Of a DNA stretch of 64,000 bases, positions 34,887-47,174 are shown piece after piece. Every line of letters starts with the position of its first letter. Position 1 is the stretch's first letter. The translations under genes were made by a program, and so were the position numbers. The notes beneath the pieces are model-generated. The model was not told where the DNA came from, made no database searches, and worked only from the letters and a program-made list of their open reading frames with translations. Origin of the DNA: Eublepharis macularius (Eukaryota; Chordata; Lepidosauria; Squamata; Eublepharidae); contig NC_072794.1 in the NCBI RefSeq assembly GCF_028583425.1, forward strand, positions 32,113,232 to 32,177,231. Direction: 5' to 3'.

Positions 34887-35223
34887 TAGGGTTCCCATTC
34901 CCCCTTTGGGGGTGGAGGATCCCCCGCTCCCAGCCTCCACCCCCTGCCACCACTCACCTGGTCTGCAGGAGGAGAAGGCACAGGAATGGGCTTCCCAGGA
35001 TGTTCTCCTGGTGCAGCACAATGACATCACTTCCAGGAGTGATGTCATTGTGCAGGCCACAGGAACACTCCCGCTATTTGTGCTCGGCCAGTTTGGGTCC
35101 CAAACAGGCCAATTCTTTAAGAGCTCAAAGAGTGCACATGTGTGCGAAGACTTCCTAAAGGTGAATGCTGGGTTTCCCCCCCCCCTCTCCTGCCAGGAGG
35201 GTAAAGGGATCTTGCCAACCCTA
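34887..35223 (-). mobile_element. hAT-like MITE, subfamily B
   Basis: Ends TAGGGTTCCCATTCCCCC and CTTGCCAACCCTA. It contains a perfect short inverted repeat around ATGACATCACTTCC and GGAGTGATGTCAT. The flanking 8-mers (GGCTTGTG, GGTGTGTA) do not clearly match. Confidence 0.75.
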
Positions 35224-35473
35224 GGTGTGTAATATCCTTGTATTTCTATCTACACTCATTCCCGTGTTCTGCATCTAAATCCTGAACCTGCCTCTCATTC
35301 CTAAATTCTGCACCTAAACCTTGAATTTCAAAGTGGTCTGTGATTGGCAGTAATCAAGAGTCAAACTAGAGGTTTCAGTGGGCATAGGTCTAACCTGTGG
35401 CCATTGACACCATTTTAGAGAATTTAGCTGTTTAAAAAATTGCCGCAAGTGCAGCAGCACCACGCCATCTTGT

Positions 35474-35620
35474 TCTAGGGTTGCCAGGTCCCCTTACCTT
35501 CCTGGTGGGGGTGGGAGTGGGACACGACCTGGCACTCATCTGTCTTCTTCTCACACCAATTTTTAAATTGCTAAATTTTCCTTTAAATTGGCATCAGTGT
35601 CCATGGGCTGGCTGTGTGTC
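35474..35620 (+). mobile_element. hAT-like MITE left end, truncated
   Basis: CTAGGGTTGCCAGGTCCCC and TTCCTGGTGGGGGTGGGAG. No right end found. Confidence 0.6.
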
Positions 35621-36370
35621 CTTGGAAAGGGGCAGGACAGACATGAAGCGAATAAACTAAGTAGGATATAAAGTAATGTACATTTTTAGGTGGCATTTGC
35701 CTATCAAGACCACCAAATTCCACTTTGATTTGCACTGATAGATGAATGAGATGGAGATACACATAATGAATCAGAAACAGAGGAACAATTTAAATATGAA
35801 CTCAATATGGCCTGCATAATTTGTGACCCCACCTCCCCAAGCTGCAAGAAGTCCAGCAAAGGTTTGATAAATCTATTTTTGTTTCCTGCTTGAGGCTGCA
35901 AAAATGTGAGGGGGTGTTGTTAAGCACCTGGCAAGACATATAACAACGTAGCTGGTGGGCTGCTTTTTTGTTTGTTAGGTCATGTTGTTCAAAGCCTGGA
36001 GAAATTGCATTTTTGGAAACACAGAAGGACATGTTTTCTCAGTAAAGCTTTGATTTAAAATTAGTAAAAGAGTTTTTAGCAAGAGGGTGGCAGTAGCATT
36101 ATCCAATTGTTCTGGCAGGAAATCTGTGAATTGTTCCAAGCAATCACCTGCGTGAAACTCAAGATGTCCTGCATTTTTTCTTGGAAAATCTCTAAGGAAG
36201 GAAGTTAGACAACCTGGATTTCTGGTTCAACAGCAGATCTTAAAGTCAGATCCACCTTATCTCTAATCTAAATTTAGTTTCCTGTAAGGTAAACCAGTTG
36301 CCTTGTGGCCCTATCCTCAGTGATCACAGATTCTTTCTTCCTTACAATAATTTGTTCACATAGTTACTAC

Positions 36371-36694
36371 TAGGCTTGCCATTCCCCCGCTGGGGGCAGA
36401 GGATCCCCTGCTCCCACCTCCTCCCCCACCCCCCACCCCCACCCCCACCCCCACTTACCTGGCCAGCAGGGGGGCATGCCCCCCAGGGCACACACCCACC
36501 GATGGCGCAGCACATCCCAGGCGGTACGGAGTGCCCCTGTGCCCCGCCACAGCGTGTTCCCACACCCCACAACAGGCCCATTTTTGGGCTGAATCGGGCC
36601 TATGCCACGCACTGCACACATGCATGAAGAAGAACAATGAAGACTGCAGAGGGTAAGTGCCAGCGTCCTAGTCTTAAGGGATCTGGCAACCCTA
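36371..36694 (-). mobile_element. hAT-like MITE, subfamily B
   Basis: Ends TAGGCTTGCCATTCCCCC and ATCTGGCAACCCTA. Perfect 8-bp TSD GTTACTAC (36363-36370 and 36695-36702). C-rich low complexity at 36415-36452. Confidence 0.95.
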
Positions 36695-37036
36695 GTTACT
36701 ACGGAAGTCAGATGACATCGTCAGTTAATGGTTACAGCTTAATAACTTAGATCCGCTGTGGCAGTACCACAGATTAGAACAATTTCCACTCGTGGTATAC
36801 AGTTTTCTTGCTTCCCTCCTGTTGCCGTCCAACTTGGGTGGCAGTTTGGGCTGAAGGTTGGGGGAGGAAAGGGACACTCTGCAGGCCAAAACCCTTCTAT
36901 TGGTGGAAACACTCCAGAAGATCCAAGCCAATCATTCCATATTTTTTTCAGATTTTATGACAATAATTTTGCCTTTGTATGGCATTACAGGCATTAGCCT
37001 GGTTCAATGTGGAGGTGCAGGAACAATATTCATACA

Positions 37037-37291
37037 CAGGGCTTTTTTTCTGGGAAAAGAGGTGGTGGAACTCAGTGGCCTCAGAGAAAATGGTCACATG
37101 GCTGGTGGCCCCGCCCCTTGATCTCCAGACAGAGGGGAGTTTAGATTGCCGTCCGCACCGCTCGGCGGCATGGAGGGCAACCTAAACTCCCCTCTGTCTG
37201 GAGATCAGGAGGCGGGGCCACCAGCCATGTGACCATTTCCAAGAGGTTCCAGAACTCCCTTCCACCACGTTCCAGCTGAAAAAAGGCCCTG
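37037..37291. mobile_element. Palindromic hAT-like element (CAGGGCTTTTT ends)
   Basis: Ends CAGGGCTTTTTTTCTGGG and GAAAAAAGGCCCTG. TSD TTCATACA (37029-37036) and TTCATAAA (37292-37299). Same family as 24100-24353 in reverse order, with GGTCACATGGCTGGTGGCCC arms. Confidence 0.93.
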
Positions 37292-38307
37292 TTCATAAAC
37301 CTGACAGGAGGAAGAGTTAGGTTGGGTATGTTGTTGGTAATGCCCTCTTAATTTCCATGATTGTACTACCATTCAGTCTTTCTCTCCCTCACTCTTTTCA
37401 AAGACCTCCAATTGAAAAGAGGAAAGGAAATCAGGAAATGCTTGGTTTAAAAGTAGGGAAATGATGTAAAAACATACTGATAGCTGGCAAATAAATAAGA
37501 AAATTCTCAGAAGTGGATGGGGAATAATTCACGAAGGCCCTTCCCCATTTTTTTACCAACTTGAAGGATTTCACTGCGGCACACATGCAGAACTGAAACT
37601 TACAAACAAGCCATCAACCCCCCTAAACCCTAACAAGCTCACCCTTCCCCAGTCCTTTAATTCATAACGTTAGTGATCCCACAGTTTGTTCATTACTGTA
37701 AATGTTTCACTGCTACCCATCTACAGAACTGAATTAAAATAAACTTCAGCAGTTCTAAACAAAAAAAATGGAACTCGTATTTTCTTCTATGCCAGACTCA
37801 AGGAAATTGACGGCGAGAGTTTAGAAAAAAGAATCAAATTAAAACAGTCATCACAGACTAATAACCTGTCAAGAACAATATGCTTCAAGTCTGTGCTCCA
37901 AGAATTCATGTATCATCATTCTGAGGAGAAAATCTAAATAAGGAATATCTTATAAAAATGAATATATATCTCCCTTTCCTAAGGGGTGTGTGTGTGTGTA
38001 TGCATGCATGCACGTGTGCATTCACAAAGCTCTCAGGATAGATCACTAAATAAGGAACACATGGCAGGCTATAGAGATGCTGGGATCAGTAGTTAATTAT
38101 TTGTTTTTATATCTAAGTGAGTGACAACCCTTTATTTATGAGTGTGTGTGGGAGGGATTAAATGCTGCATTTGAGAACACCAACCTAGTGACCAGAAAAT
38201 CTACCTTATCTCCTTATCTGCATCACCTAGAGGTATAAGGTAGCTACAAGGTGTGCACAGAGAGTCTTTAATGGACTTTAATTACACTCCATGAAAGGCT
38301 TCTAGGT

Positions 38308-38339
38308 TTGTGTGTGTGTGTGTGCGTGCGTGTGTGTGT
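38308..38339 (+). repeat. (TG)n microsatellite
   Basis: TG/CG dinucleotide run of about 32 bp. A smaller one lies at 37986-38000. Confidence 0.95.
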
Positions 38340-38341
38340 TC

Positions 38342-38343
<2 letters not shown>

Positions 38344-38392
<49 letters not shown>
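38344..38392 (+). repeat. (GA)n microsatellite
   Basis: About 24 uninterrupted GA units, five bases after the TG array. Confidence 0.97.
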
Positions 38393-38394
<2 letters not shown>

Positions 38395-39007
38395 AGACTG
38401 TGGTTTCCACTTCTGCCTAGCAAATGTATTTTCATTTTTCTTACCCATGACACTATTGAGATTTGCTGCCATTATACAGTAACTAGCTTTTATGAGGCAC
38501 TTTATTTTTATTTGTTGTCATTATTATTGTTCTAATAAAATTCTCATTTTTATGATATACAGGAGGACTGGACCTGTGTACTACAGATCCCCTAGGGCAT
38601 AAGAGTGTGTCTGCAATGCAACCAGAGCAGAATTCAGTTTTTTCTCCCTCTTATCTCTGTTCCAGATTGCAGCCCACTCCCCCAGTGCCATTGGGGTCAG
38701 AAAAACAATATGACGAGGGGAGCAGGGTTCCCTCCTTCCATGCAGTAGAGAATTGGGCCCCCATGAGACAGTTTAAAGGAGTCCCCAAATGGGAACTCAC
38801 TCGTTAAAATGGTGTGACCCTGGGAACACTTGTCTCATCTAGTTTGGCCCTTATTTTGCTCCAAAGTACTCAAAAGGAACCACTGTGGTGTAAGATGGCC
38901 CTTATTTGCGTAACCTCATCCTTTCTCCAGAATACTTTTCAGAGTTTGATGATTCTTGGATATGAAAGAACCTTGTAAAGTGACTTTTATGTAGGCAAGG
39001 GAGGGAC

Positions 39008-39381
39008 TAGAGGTAGGTATGAACCAAAATACGAATCAAAGTTTGTTACAAACAGGGCTGGTTCGTGGTTTGCGAACCAGTGGTTCGTGGGAGCTCATTT
39101 CTCACGAATTGTGACGAATTTTAGTCCGGTTTGTTTGGTTCATATTTTGGTTTGTCACTGCAAACAACCTGGAGCCGATCAATCAGCTTCCTAGCAATGG
39201 TGTGGGGGTGAAGGGGCTCTCAGCAGACCTTCTGCTGACCCAAAAGTAATGTTTTCACAAACCAAACAAACTGATTTGCGAACCGGGGCAAGTTTGTGAA
39301 AGTTCGTGCTTCATGGTTTGTGAAACACAACAAACCACGAACCTCATGGTTCGGAATTTTCCCAGTTCATGCCCATCTCTA
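39008..39381. mobile_element. hAT-like nonautonomous element (TAGAGATGGGCA ends)
   Basis: Ends TAGAGGTAGGTATGAACC and GTTCATGCCCATCTCTA. TSD GGAGGGAC (39000-39007) and GTAGGGAC (39382-39389). The core is a set of TTCGTGG/CACGAAC inverted blocks. Probably a deletion derivative of the element at 25526-26835, whose right terminus it shares. Confidence 0.88.
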
Positions 39382-41804
39382 GTAGGGACCCATGAAGACA
39401 GATGGGGAGTGATAGGAGCCTCAGAATTTCCCGTTTTAACAAAATGTTTGTACAGTTTCAGGTTTTAAATTCCTTCTCTCTGTACTTTGAAGGGTTCAAC
39501 CTATATGTTTTTTAGCAGACCCCTTCCTTGTTTGTAGGGGGGCCCATTTTATTGTCCTACCATGAGGCTTCCCATATTACTATTAGAAGAAATGTCAGCT
39601 TTTACTGTAGTAACGTTCAGAGTGTATCTTTCTACGTGCCACCTTTTATGTAATCTGGTACAGTCCACTCCCCATCATTGTAGTGATCCCTTATAATGCA
39701 CACACACATAACGCACACATATATTGTACGGGATCATATATATTGCAAAAGAGTGCAAAATCGTGGTAGCAAAGGGAAAATAGCTGAGGAAGGAGCAGTG
39801 GTAGCAGCAACGTTTTACTATAATTACTCTGGATGGGTGGAAGTGAGTGAAATAGAAACAGATAACGCCAGGGTGGGACCCTCTGTACCAGTGGATGACG
39901 GAATGCACAAGAGCTTTGCTGTCTTGATGGAGAAAGATCTGTACAATGTCGATACTTCACAGCAGCGGGGGGTGGGGAGAGCCTGAATATCTCTCATTCC
40001 ATCTTGATAGCGTAACAGAAATTGGAGAAGCATAATGAGGTCACTGAGCCCATCCTCAATTGGATTACTCTCTATAGCACATTCACTTAGGCCTTTTCAC
40101 TGTGTAAATGCAAGTGATGTAAACTGCGGAGCTCCTCTGGGGAGATCTCTGGTGTCATATAGACTTCATTGCTGAAAAATGTAGCCTGATAATGTTTTCC
40201 CTTTATGTAATCCCTTACTGATAAAAGAGATGGACATGTGTGTATCCTATTCCAAATGGTATATATCTTGTAATTAAGTGTAACTCGATATACTCACAAA
40301 GTGGAGACTACCAAAAAAAAAAAACCCAGATGAATCATCCCCCCTCCTGCCCCAGCTGCCCATAATCTCTGAATCCTTATTCTCTCTCGCACTCTCTTTC
40401 CTTTTCTCTTCCTCTCCCTCTTTTGTTTTCAGATTCCCACTCTCACATATAGGGCTGGTTCATTCATTATCTCTGTGGCAACCGCACTGCTGGAAAGCTA
40501 AATTGCAAGGAGACCTAGCTAACAAGGTTGGCCGTTTGTATGAATGGCGCCCATGTGGTTTGGCCCGGTAGTAATTATACAAGATCAGCTTCTCAATGAA
40601 TTGTCCTGTATTTTGACACATGCTGTCTTGATCACAATTGCACAAATATGCACAACTGCATTCTCTCTTTCTAATTCTAACATACACACCCAGAGATTCA
40701 CTGGGTATGACCTGGGCCTGTTGGTGGAGAGTTCATTTCATCTAGCCTTGCCATCTCCATTCTCTCTCTAAGGTGGCGCTGGCTTCTCCTCTGGCTCATG
40801 TGGCCAGGCTAAGTAAGGCCTGCGACCGTTCTGTTCTCTTGTGAAACAGTGGATCTGTTTTGTGGGAGGCTTGACTCTGGAGAAAAAGTTACGTGCTTAC
40901 AATTCTATTTACTGGATCTCTCACAGATCCCTCTCTTAGCCTAAAAGGAAAGAAAGGGGGAGGGAAGAAAAAACATTTAGAAAGTTTTTTATGACTAGAG
41001 GATATTCTTGGTAGCCTTCGGTGACTAAGCAATGGGCTACTTACAGTCCTAGGCCTCAGCAGATCAGTGGCATAATTCCCTTGGACATATACCGATTAAC
41101 TGTGGGCTGCACAAGGGCCTTTTTATCTCCTCGTGGTAAAATCTCAACTCTGCATAGGTCTCCTTCAAAACCCACTGAAGTCCAGGATGTTTATTCCAGT
41201 AACTGCAGCAACGTTTGAGTCAGCTGGCTGAAACTTGAAAAAACAAGAATGATAAAGTACCATATCTGGTATGAACTAGGAGAAATGCAGCTAATAAAGG
41301 TGCATTGCAGCTGGAACATCTGGACTGAACATGAATATGTATATTTTGTTCAACAGATCTCTAAACTGACTAATCATTTGTTACCTTGATGTATTAGGCT
41401 TTCAGGTGGTATCCCATCCGGAAACTGACCAGTTCGCATCTGTTTAGCTTCACAGCTGGGTGCTTTCAAGACCATCCTGTTTTAAACACAGCTTACGTTG
41501 CCCGTGTTGATTTTGGCTTCATCTTTCCTTTTCAGGCTTAGTTTCACTTTTGGAGGATATGTGGAGGAAGGTTCCTGATAATCCTCTTTGCTTAAGACAA
41601 ATGTTTGTACTAGTCTTTGAGCAGAATTAGATTCCAAAATCATGGGGACTCTGCCAAGAGCAGTTGTTGCATGTTTATTTCCCCCTCTTCTCCCCTGAAA
41701 CGTGTTGTGATGATTTGTGCGATCTGACATAATCACATCATGCATTTCACTTTCCCTGCGCAAAATCATTGTTTGCTGTGAGGTAGAGAAGCTTATGGGG
41801 TTGA

Positions 41805-41998
41805 TCCACATGACACTGCCTTAGACTCGGTCAGAAACTTGGTCTCTCAAGGCCAGTATTGTCTACTCTGATTGGCAGTGGCTCTCTGGGGTCTCAGTTT
41901 GAGGTCTCACATCACCTGCTACCTTTCCCATTTAACTAGAAGTTCTGGGGATTGAACCTGGGCCCTTCTTCGTGCGCACCTGATGCTCTGCCAAAAGT
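41805..41998 (-). repeat. tRNA-derived SINE (antisense copy 2)
   Basis: TGACACTGCCTTAGACTCGG, CAGTGGCTCTCTGGGGTCTC, GGGGATTGAACCTGGGCCC and ATGCTCTGCC. Same family as 14612. Confidence 0.8.
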
Positions 41999-42801
41999 CT
42001 CATAGTTTCTCCCCTCCCCAAAGGAGTTTCTGTTGGTGGAGGAGGGGAGGGCAGTTTTAACCGATTTCCCCCCACCCGGTTCCTAAGGGTCCGTTGACTC
42101 CGAGAAGCAGAATGTTGGGGGATTCAGTGGGCTGCAGCAGAAGAAGGGAAATGGAAAAGGACAACTTCAGCAGCTTCATTGTCTTGGCAGAACTCTGAAA
42201 CCAACCGATGCTGTGACATGTTTAATTATTATGTGTTTTGGGGGGTAAAGGAGGAGGAACAAGACATAGGGCTGCTGTGTTTGCTAGCATTCTGCCCTTT
42301 GTTTAAACATTCAAGGTATAAATGTTGTGTTACACTGAAGGGTCAAATCAACAGATTTCCCCTAATTTAATGGAAATCAAAGATATGTTGTGGGAAATGT
42401 ATTTTTTACCTTTCCTCTGATCAGCCTGGAATGACTTTCATTTGATTCTGAGGAGATCTCCCGCTAGGGCATCTTAGAGAGCAACACCTGCTTGCATACA
42501 TCAGTAAAGGTGTATCATCATGAGCCTTAAAATTGTCTTTGGTTGCAGTACAATCTCTTTTGTACTTGCTGGTTTGAATCCCACTACTGCCATGAGCTCA
42601 GTAGGTGGCCTTGGGTAAACCACTCCTCTCAGCCCCAGCTCCCCAGCTGTATTGTGGGGATAATAATAACGCTAACTTGTTCACTGCTCTAAGTGAGGCA
42701 TTAATCTGTCTAAAAGAGTGGTATATAAGTGCAATTATTGTTATAATTATTACCGATTTGAGAAATTAATTCCCCTTCTGTTTTTATTGTTCATTGCACA
42801 G

Positions 42802-43010
42802 GTTGAAGGGGACCAACTACCCCCAGGGCATACTGTCAGCCAGTATGAGACATGTAAGATCCGGACAATAAAAGCTGGTACCTTAGAGAAGCTTGTGGAG
42901 AACTTGCTGACAGCTTTTGGGGACAATGATTTTACCTACATCAGCATCTTTCTGTCAACGTACAGGGGCTTTGCCTCTACAAAAGAGGTACTGGAACTTC
43001 TCCTTGACAG
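42802..43010 (+). CDS. RGL1: RGL1 coding exon 3 (start of RasGEF N-terminal/REM domain)
   Basis: A 209-bp exon encoding 69 codons plus two bases, from VEGDQLPPGHTVSQYE to EVLELLLD and the first two bases of an Arg codon. It carries the beginning of the RasGEF N-terminal (REM) module, which packs against and stabilises the catalytic CDC25-homology domain. The hallmark start is the segment TIKAGTLEKLVENLL followed by the DFTYISIFLSTYRGF helix. The acceptor is a pyrimidine-rich stretch ending TTGCACAG (to 42801) and the donor is GTAAGA at 43011. It begins in phase 0 and ends in phase 2, matching the next exon. The reading frame shows no disruption. Confidence 0.97.
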
Positions 43011-43361
43011 GTAAGATTCCGTGGTTAAGATGGAAGTGAAAAGAAAGGACTTTCACCTATTTGAAGCGAACTAAGGGATTAACTTTGGGATATGGAAGTG
43101 TTCTAAGAGGTGAAATGTTTTTTCTGAATGACTGCTAACTTACCTGGCCTATACAATGTTGTTTAAAAGTAAGGGGATGTACCCTGCCATTCTACTACCA
43201 TAGTCAACATTCATTATTTCAGGTTTTTATAGGCTCACTGTGCAAACAGAATAGTATCTAGTGTGGAATTTAGCATTGTTAGGATATTCGTTTTTATTTG
43301 GGAGGGGGGGGAATCCAGATTTATTCTTGCAGCGGTAAAGAGTAGCATGGAAAAATGGCTT

Positions 43362-43592
43362 TGTGGTGTTGTAGTTAGAGTGTTAGACTATGACTGGGAC
43401 ATCTGTGTCTAAATCCCCGGTCTGACCCCAGTGTCATCAGTGAAAGAACTGGATCCAGTCCAGTCACTCTTTCTCGCAGCCATACCTACCTTTGTGGATA
43501 AAACTGAGGAGGGGAGAACTATGTACCCAGCTCTGGGCTCCTTGGAGGAAGAGTGAAATAAAAATCTAATGGAAAGATAGATGGATAAACCA
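43362..43592 (+). repeat. tRNA-derived SINE, diverged
   Basis: TGTTGTAGTTAGAGTGTTAG (A box region), GTGTCTAAATCCCCGGTCTG (B box region), AGTCCAGTCACTCTTTCTCG and GGCTCCTTGGAGGAAGAGTG. Confidence 0.75.
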
Positions 43593-44056
43593 TTTCTCTC
43601 TACACCTGAAGCAAGTAGGAGTCATTTGTGCAGAACTGTTGTACTTCAAGCTGCCTTTTTGGAACCTCTAAATTTATTATGCTTGTATTCTTTCCCTAAG
43701 AAATAAGATTGTTTTTAATTGGGATGTTAAATTGTCAGCTTATTTTCTGACAGCACTGCTGTTGCTTGTGTGGTGTTTTTCATATCCATTCTCTTGCATT
43801 CCCCTGTATTAATTACGCCTATTTGGCTGAAGGTTCCCTTTCGATATTTTAACAATGAGAAGCTACTAGTAACCATGCTGATCTGCGTCCAGCAAGTAAA
43901 CAGTCCATGAATGTAAATGCCAGCTCTAGCTTAAAAAAAAAAAGGAAAACAAAGTTCATGTATTAAATTGAAGAGTATGTGTGTTTCCCTTTTTAACTTT
44001 AATTAGAAATATTTTGAAGTTGATTTGCAATTAGTTACCTAAAGAAATAAGATTTA

Positions 44057-44144
44057 CAGTGCAATCCTATGGAGGATTACTCTCGTCTAAGCCCATTGAT
44101 TTCAATAGGTTTAGACTGGAGTAACTCTCCATAGGATTGCACTG
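44057..44144. mobile_element. Short palindromic MITE (88 bp), TTA flanks
   Basis: CAGTGCAATCCTATGGAG on the left mirrors CTCCATAGGATTGCACTG on the right, with GTCTAAGCCCATTGA and AATAGGTTTAGAC in the centre. It is flanked by TTA on both sides, as expected for a 3-bp PIF/Harbinger-type duplication. Class is tentative. Confidence 0.85.
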
Positions 44145-44515
44145 TTAGAGGCAGTGACCAGTGGTGAATCCAACTGAATACATTGCAGAAATAATTCTGG
44201 AAAAAAAATTGGTGTGATGATTTCATCCTCATTCTGGTTTATAAATTTATTTATTTTAATCCCACTATAGTTTCTAGTGTTACAGTGGTACCGAGCCTGC
44301 TAAGAGAGCCACTGGGCATATCCATGGTACAGACCTGAAATTACATAACACTGCCTGGCTCTTACCATGGTAATGTGGCAACTTTTGGGGGTACAGCGGA
44401 AGGAATGTAGAGCCTGTCAGGGCTTTTTCAGCAAATCACTGTACTCCTTCTTCTTAATTACTGTTTCCACGAGCAAAGTCATAAACAGTGAGCCATCATC
44501 TAGTAAAAGGGAAAC

Positions 44516-44760
44516 CTAGAGTTCAATGCCGGAGTTACAACGTGATTTTATTACAGCTGCCAAAAATTTAGCCACACACAAAGTGACTTCATCTCTTATT
44601 AGCCAAGAGAGAAAATCCTGCTTAAACAGAGGAAGAATCAATTTAGCTCTCCAATCTAGAACTTCAGGACACTCCAAAAGAATATGGTCTGTAGAATCAA
44701 TCAATATGGTCTGTAGAATCAATCAATACTACAATTCCTGGGATTCTTTGGAAGCAGCTG
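44516..44760 (-). pseudogene. LINE C-terminal fragment
   Basis: The minus-strand frame contains DSTDHILLECPEVLDWRAKL followed later by VAKFLAAVIKSR. This resembles the C-terminal H-x3-E-C-P region that follows the RT domain in some LINEs, with a typical AKFLAAA-like ending just before the stop. Upstream it is interrupted by a perfect 22-bp tandem duplication (44681-44702 and 44703-44724), which shifts the frame. The clade was not identified. Confidence 0.55.
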
Positions 44761-44907
44761 TGGCCATCGAAGGGGTAGGAAACCAGTGTAAGTTTGCAGT
44801 GTTGCTAGGGCTGTGGGCCAAATTACCTGTAACATAATGTCTGCTTTGGCCCTGTATCTCCTCTCAACAGCTCTGCAGGATGCTGTTAAGAAGAACAACA
44901 TCAAAAC

Positions 44908-45121
44908 TAGGGATGCCAACTCTGGGAAATTCCTGGATATTTGGGGGTGGAGCCTGGGAAGGGTGGGGTTTGAGGGAAGGTAGGGACCTCAGCAGGGTAT
45001 AATGCTACAGAGTCCACCCTCCAAAGCAGCCATTTTCTTCACGGGGACTGATGGTTGTAGTCTCGCGATCAGTGGTAGTTCTGGAAGATCCCCAGGCCCC
45101 ATCTGGAGGTTCGCAACTGTA
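44908..45121 (-). mobile_element. hAT-like MITE, subfamily A
   Basis: Ends TAGGGATGCCAACTCTGGG and GGTTCGCAACTGTA. TSD ATCAAAAC (44900-44907) and ATCCAAAC (45122-45129). Among the more diverged copies. Confidence 0.88.
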
Positions 45122-45499
45122 ATCCAAACAGTACATGAAGAAAGCTGAGTATATGATCCTATTTGGCATCTGCCTGCAAGTCTGAAGCTTGTTTGCCTGC
45201 AAAATGGCAAACTAGTCTCTTTGTACAGCCTGCTTTGCACCGTCCATGTGAGTTCTGGTACTGTACTGTACTGTAAATCGAGAGCTGAAAGCACTCACTC
45301 AAAAAAAAAAAAAAAGGCTAACAGCAAATAACTTTTTAAAAAAAATCTGTTTTAGGAAAGTCACTGTTAGGAATTTTATTTGCAAGTTGTGGTTTTCAAT
45401 TCCTCTTTGAAGGAGAAGACTCTTAATTGCAGAACAAACTGGGGAGTGATTGTATTGCTGTCCTGAAACAACCCTGAGCTCCTTGAGCTAGTGGTGGGG

Positions 45500-45787
45500 T
45501 AGTGTTGCCAGGTCTTCTTGGCAACTAGTGGGAGCTTGGGGGGGGCAGGGCAGGGGGGCACCAAAACCTTTGGGTTGCTTCTTAAGGAATCAGCCCTGGT
45601 GTGAAGCACATGCTCAATCCAACCTCCCTGGCGACAATGTCACTTCTGGGAGTGATGTCATTGCAGTGGGGCACGGAGGTGTGCATACCTGTTTACCTGT
45701 TCATGATGAGTGATCACCGGGTGGATTGCCTCTCCTGGGCAAACTGCTGGGAGTTTGCCCACCATCAGAGGGCACCTGGCAACCCTC
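45500..45787 (+). mobile_element. hAT-like MITE, subfamily B
   Basis: Ends TAGTGTTGCCAGGTCTTC and CACCTGGCAACCCTC. Perfect 8-bp TSD TGGTGGGG (45492-45499 and 45788-45795). Confidence 0.92.
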
Positions 45788-46113
45788 TGGTGGGGAGAGA
45801 TCTGCTTTGGTCATGGCTGGCTGAGTGAGACCCAGCCCTGGAGCTGGCAGAGGGAAGGCTGTTCTATAGCTGCTTGTTGTTGCTGCTGCACTGTACTTTC
45901 CCAAAGAACATCAGTTTGCAAACTGTCACTCCAACTCTTTTATAAATCACCAGGCTATATATAGGATTTTCACTCCCTTCAGTCAGGGACTTCAGATCTG
46001 TGAGTTGGCAGATGAAAAAGAAAGGCACTTTCCAGAGGCTGTAAAAGAAAACCCTCACATCCATCCAAAGGCTGTGATTTTGATTGCTTTGGGGACAATA
46101 AACAAGAGCTTTA

Positions 46114-46465
46114 CACGGTGCACCCCTATGCAGAGTATAAACCCATTGATTTCAGTGGGCTTAGCTGGAGTAACTAGATTTGCCAGGTCTACCCTGGCAC
46201 CTGGGAAGGTAGGGGGCAGAGGGGTGAGTGCACCCACCCTGCGCGTGCTCCCACACTCCCATGCAATAATGTCATCACATGAGTTGCTGGAGCCTGTGCG
46301 TGGACATTTCCCAGGTTGCCTACTGGTGGCAGGCAATTGCTGAGTGGCCTGCCTCTTTCTGTCCGTCACCAGCAATTGACAGGCAGAAGGGCAAACCATG
46401 AGGAGTTTGCCTGCCACCAGAGGGCACTTGGCAACCTAGGAGTAACTTTTCCATAGGATTGCAGT
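46114..46465. mobile_element. Short palindromic MITE, split by a hAT insertion
   Basis: The left half CGGTGCACCCCTATGCAGAG ... GGCTTAGCTGGAGTAAC and the right half GGAGTAACTTTTCCATAGG, ATTGCAGTA make one copy of the 88-bp family once 46175-46446 is removed. Confidence 0.85.
46175..46438 (+). mobile_element. hAT-like MITE, subfamily B
   Basis: Ends TAGATTTGCCAGGTCTACC and CACTTGGCAACCTA. Perfect 8-bp TSD GGAGTAAC (46167-46174 and 46439-46446). Nested in the palindromic MITE at 46114-46465. Confidence 0.93.
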
Positions 46466-46616
46466 ATCAGTGAAGTACTATCTTTACACTTAGGTTACAG
46501 TGGGCAAGGCTAATTCGTTGTACCAACTGATGAGATACCAAATGGTAACCTTACCCCCTGGTAGATGCTATGCCTCATGTGACCAGACAGCCTTTTCTGT
46601 TTTAGGAGATTTCTAC

Positions 46617-46832
46617 CTTTATTTTATGAACACATGAAGCTATGTTGCATTGAGTCAGACCATTGCTCAGTCCAGGTCAGTCTTACCTACGCTGATGGGT
46701 AGTAGCTCTCCAGGGACTCAGGTAGAGGTCTTTCACATAATCGCATCCTTTTAACAGGAGGTGCCGTGGACTGAATGTGCAACATTTTGCTTGCAAAGCA
46801 GATGCTCTGTCACTGAGCCATTGCCTTTGATT
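46617..46832 (-). repeat. tRNA-derived SINE (antisense copy 3)
   Basis: TTATGAACACATGAAGCTAT, CATTGAGTCAGACCATTGC, GTAGCTCTCCAGGGACTCAG, AAGCAGATGCTCTGTCACTG and AGCCATTGCC. Nearly full length. Confidence 0.88.
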
Positions 46833-46887
46833 TGAGCGGCTTTATAATGTGTCAGACACTTGGTCTATTGGATCAGTATGTTGTACA

Positions 46888-47110
46888 TTTAGGGTTGCCA
46901 GGGGCCCCAGGGGCCAAAGCGAGAGTGCAAGGGGAAGGGGGGGAGCCAAATGGGTGATTTTTACTGAGTTTGGCTTCTGCACACCCTGCGGCTCCTCCAT
47001 TGCGCTGGAAAATGACATCATTTTCTGGCTTGATTGGGAAGATGGGGGTCGTGCTGAAGCCCAATTCCGTATAAATCACCCATTTGGAGGCTATTTATAT
47101 TGGCTTGGCC
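46888..47110 (+). mobile_element. hAT-like left end, diverged
   Basis: TTAGGGTTGCCAGGGGCCC start and a GAAAATGACATCATTTTCTG inverted block typical of these elements. Right terminus not identified. Confidence 0.5.
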
Positions 47111-47174
47111 CCACAGCTGCTCTGTCACCTGCGTGACGGGGGACTGTGTGACAGCAAATGGCTTCACAGTCTAT

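Noticed and set aside
34708..35232. 174-codon open frame
   Set aside because: It lies almost wholly in a hAT-like MITE (34887-35223). The coding potential is incidental to GC-rich repeat sequence.
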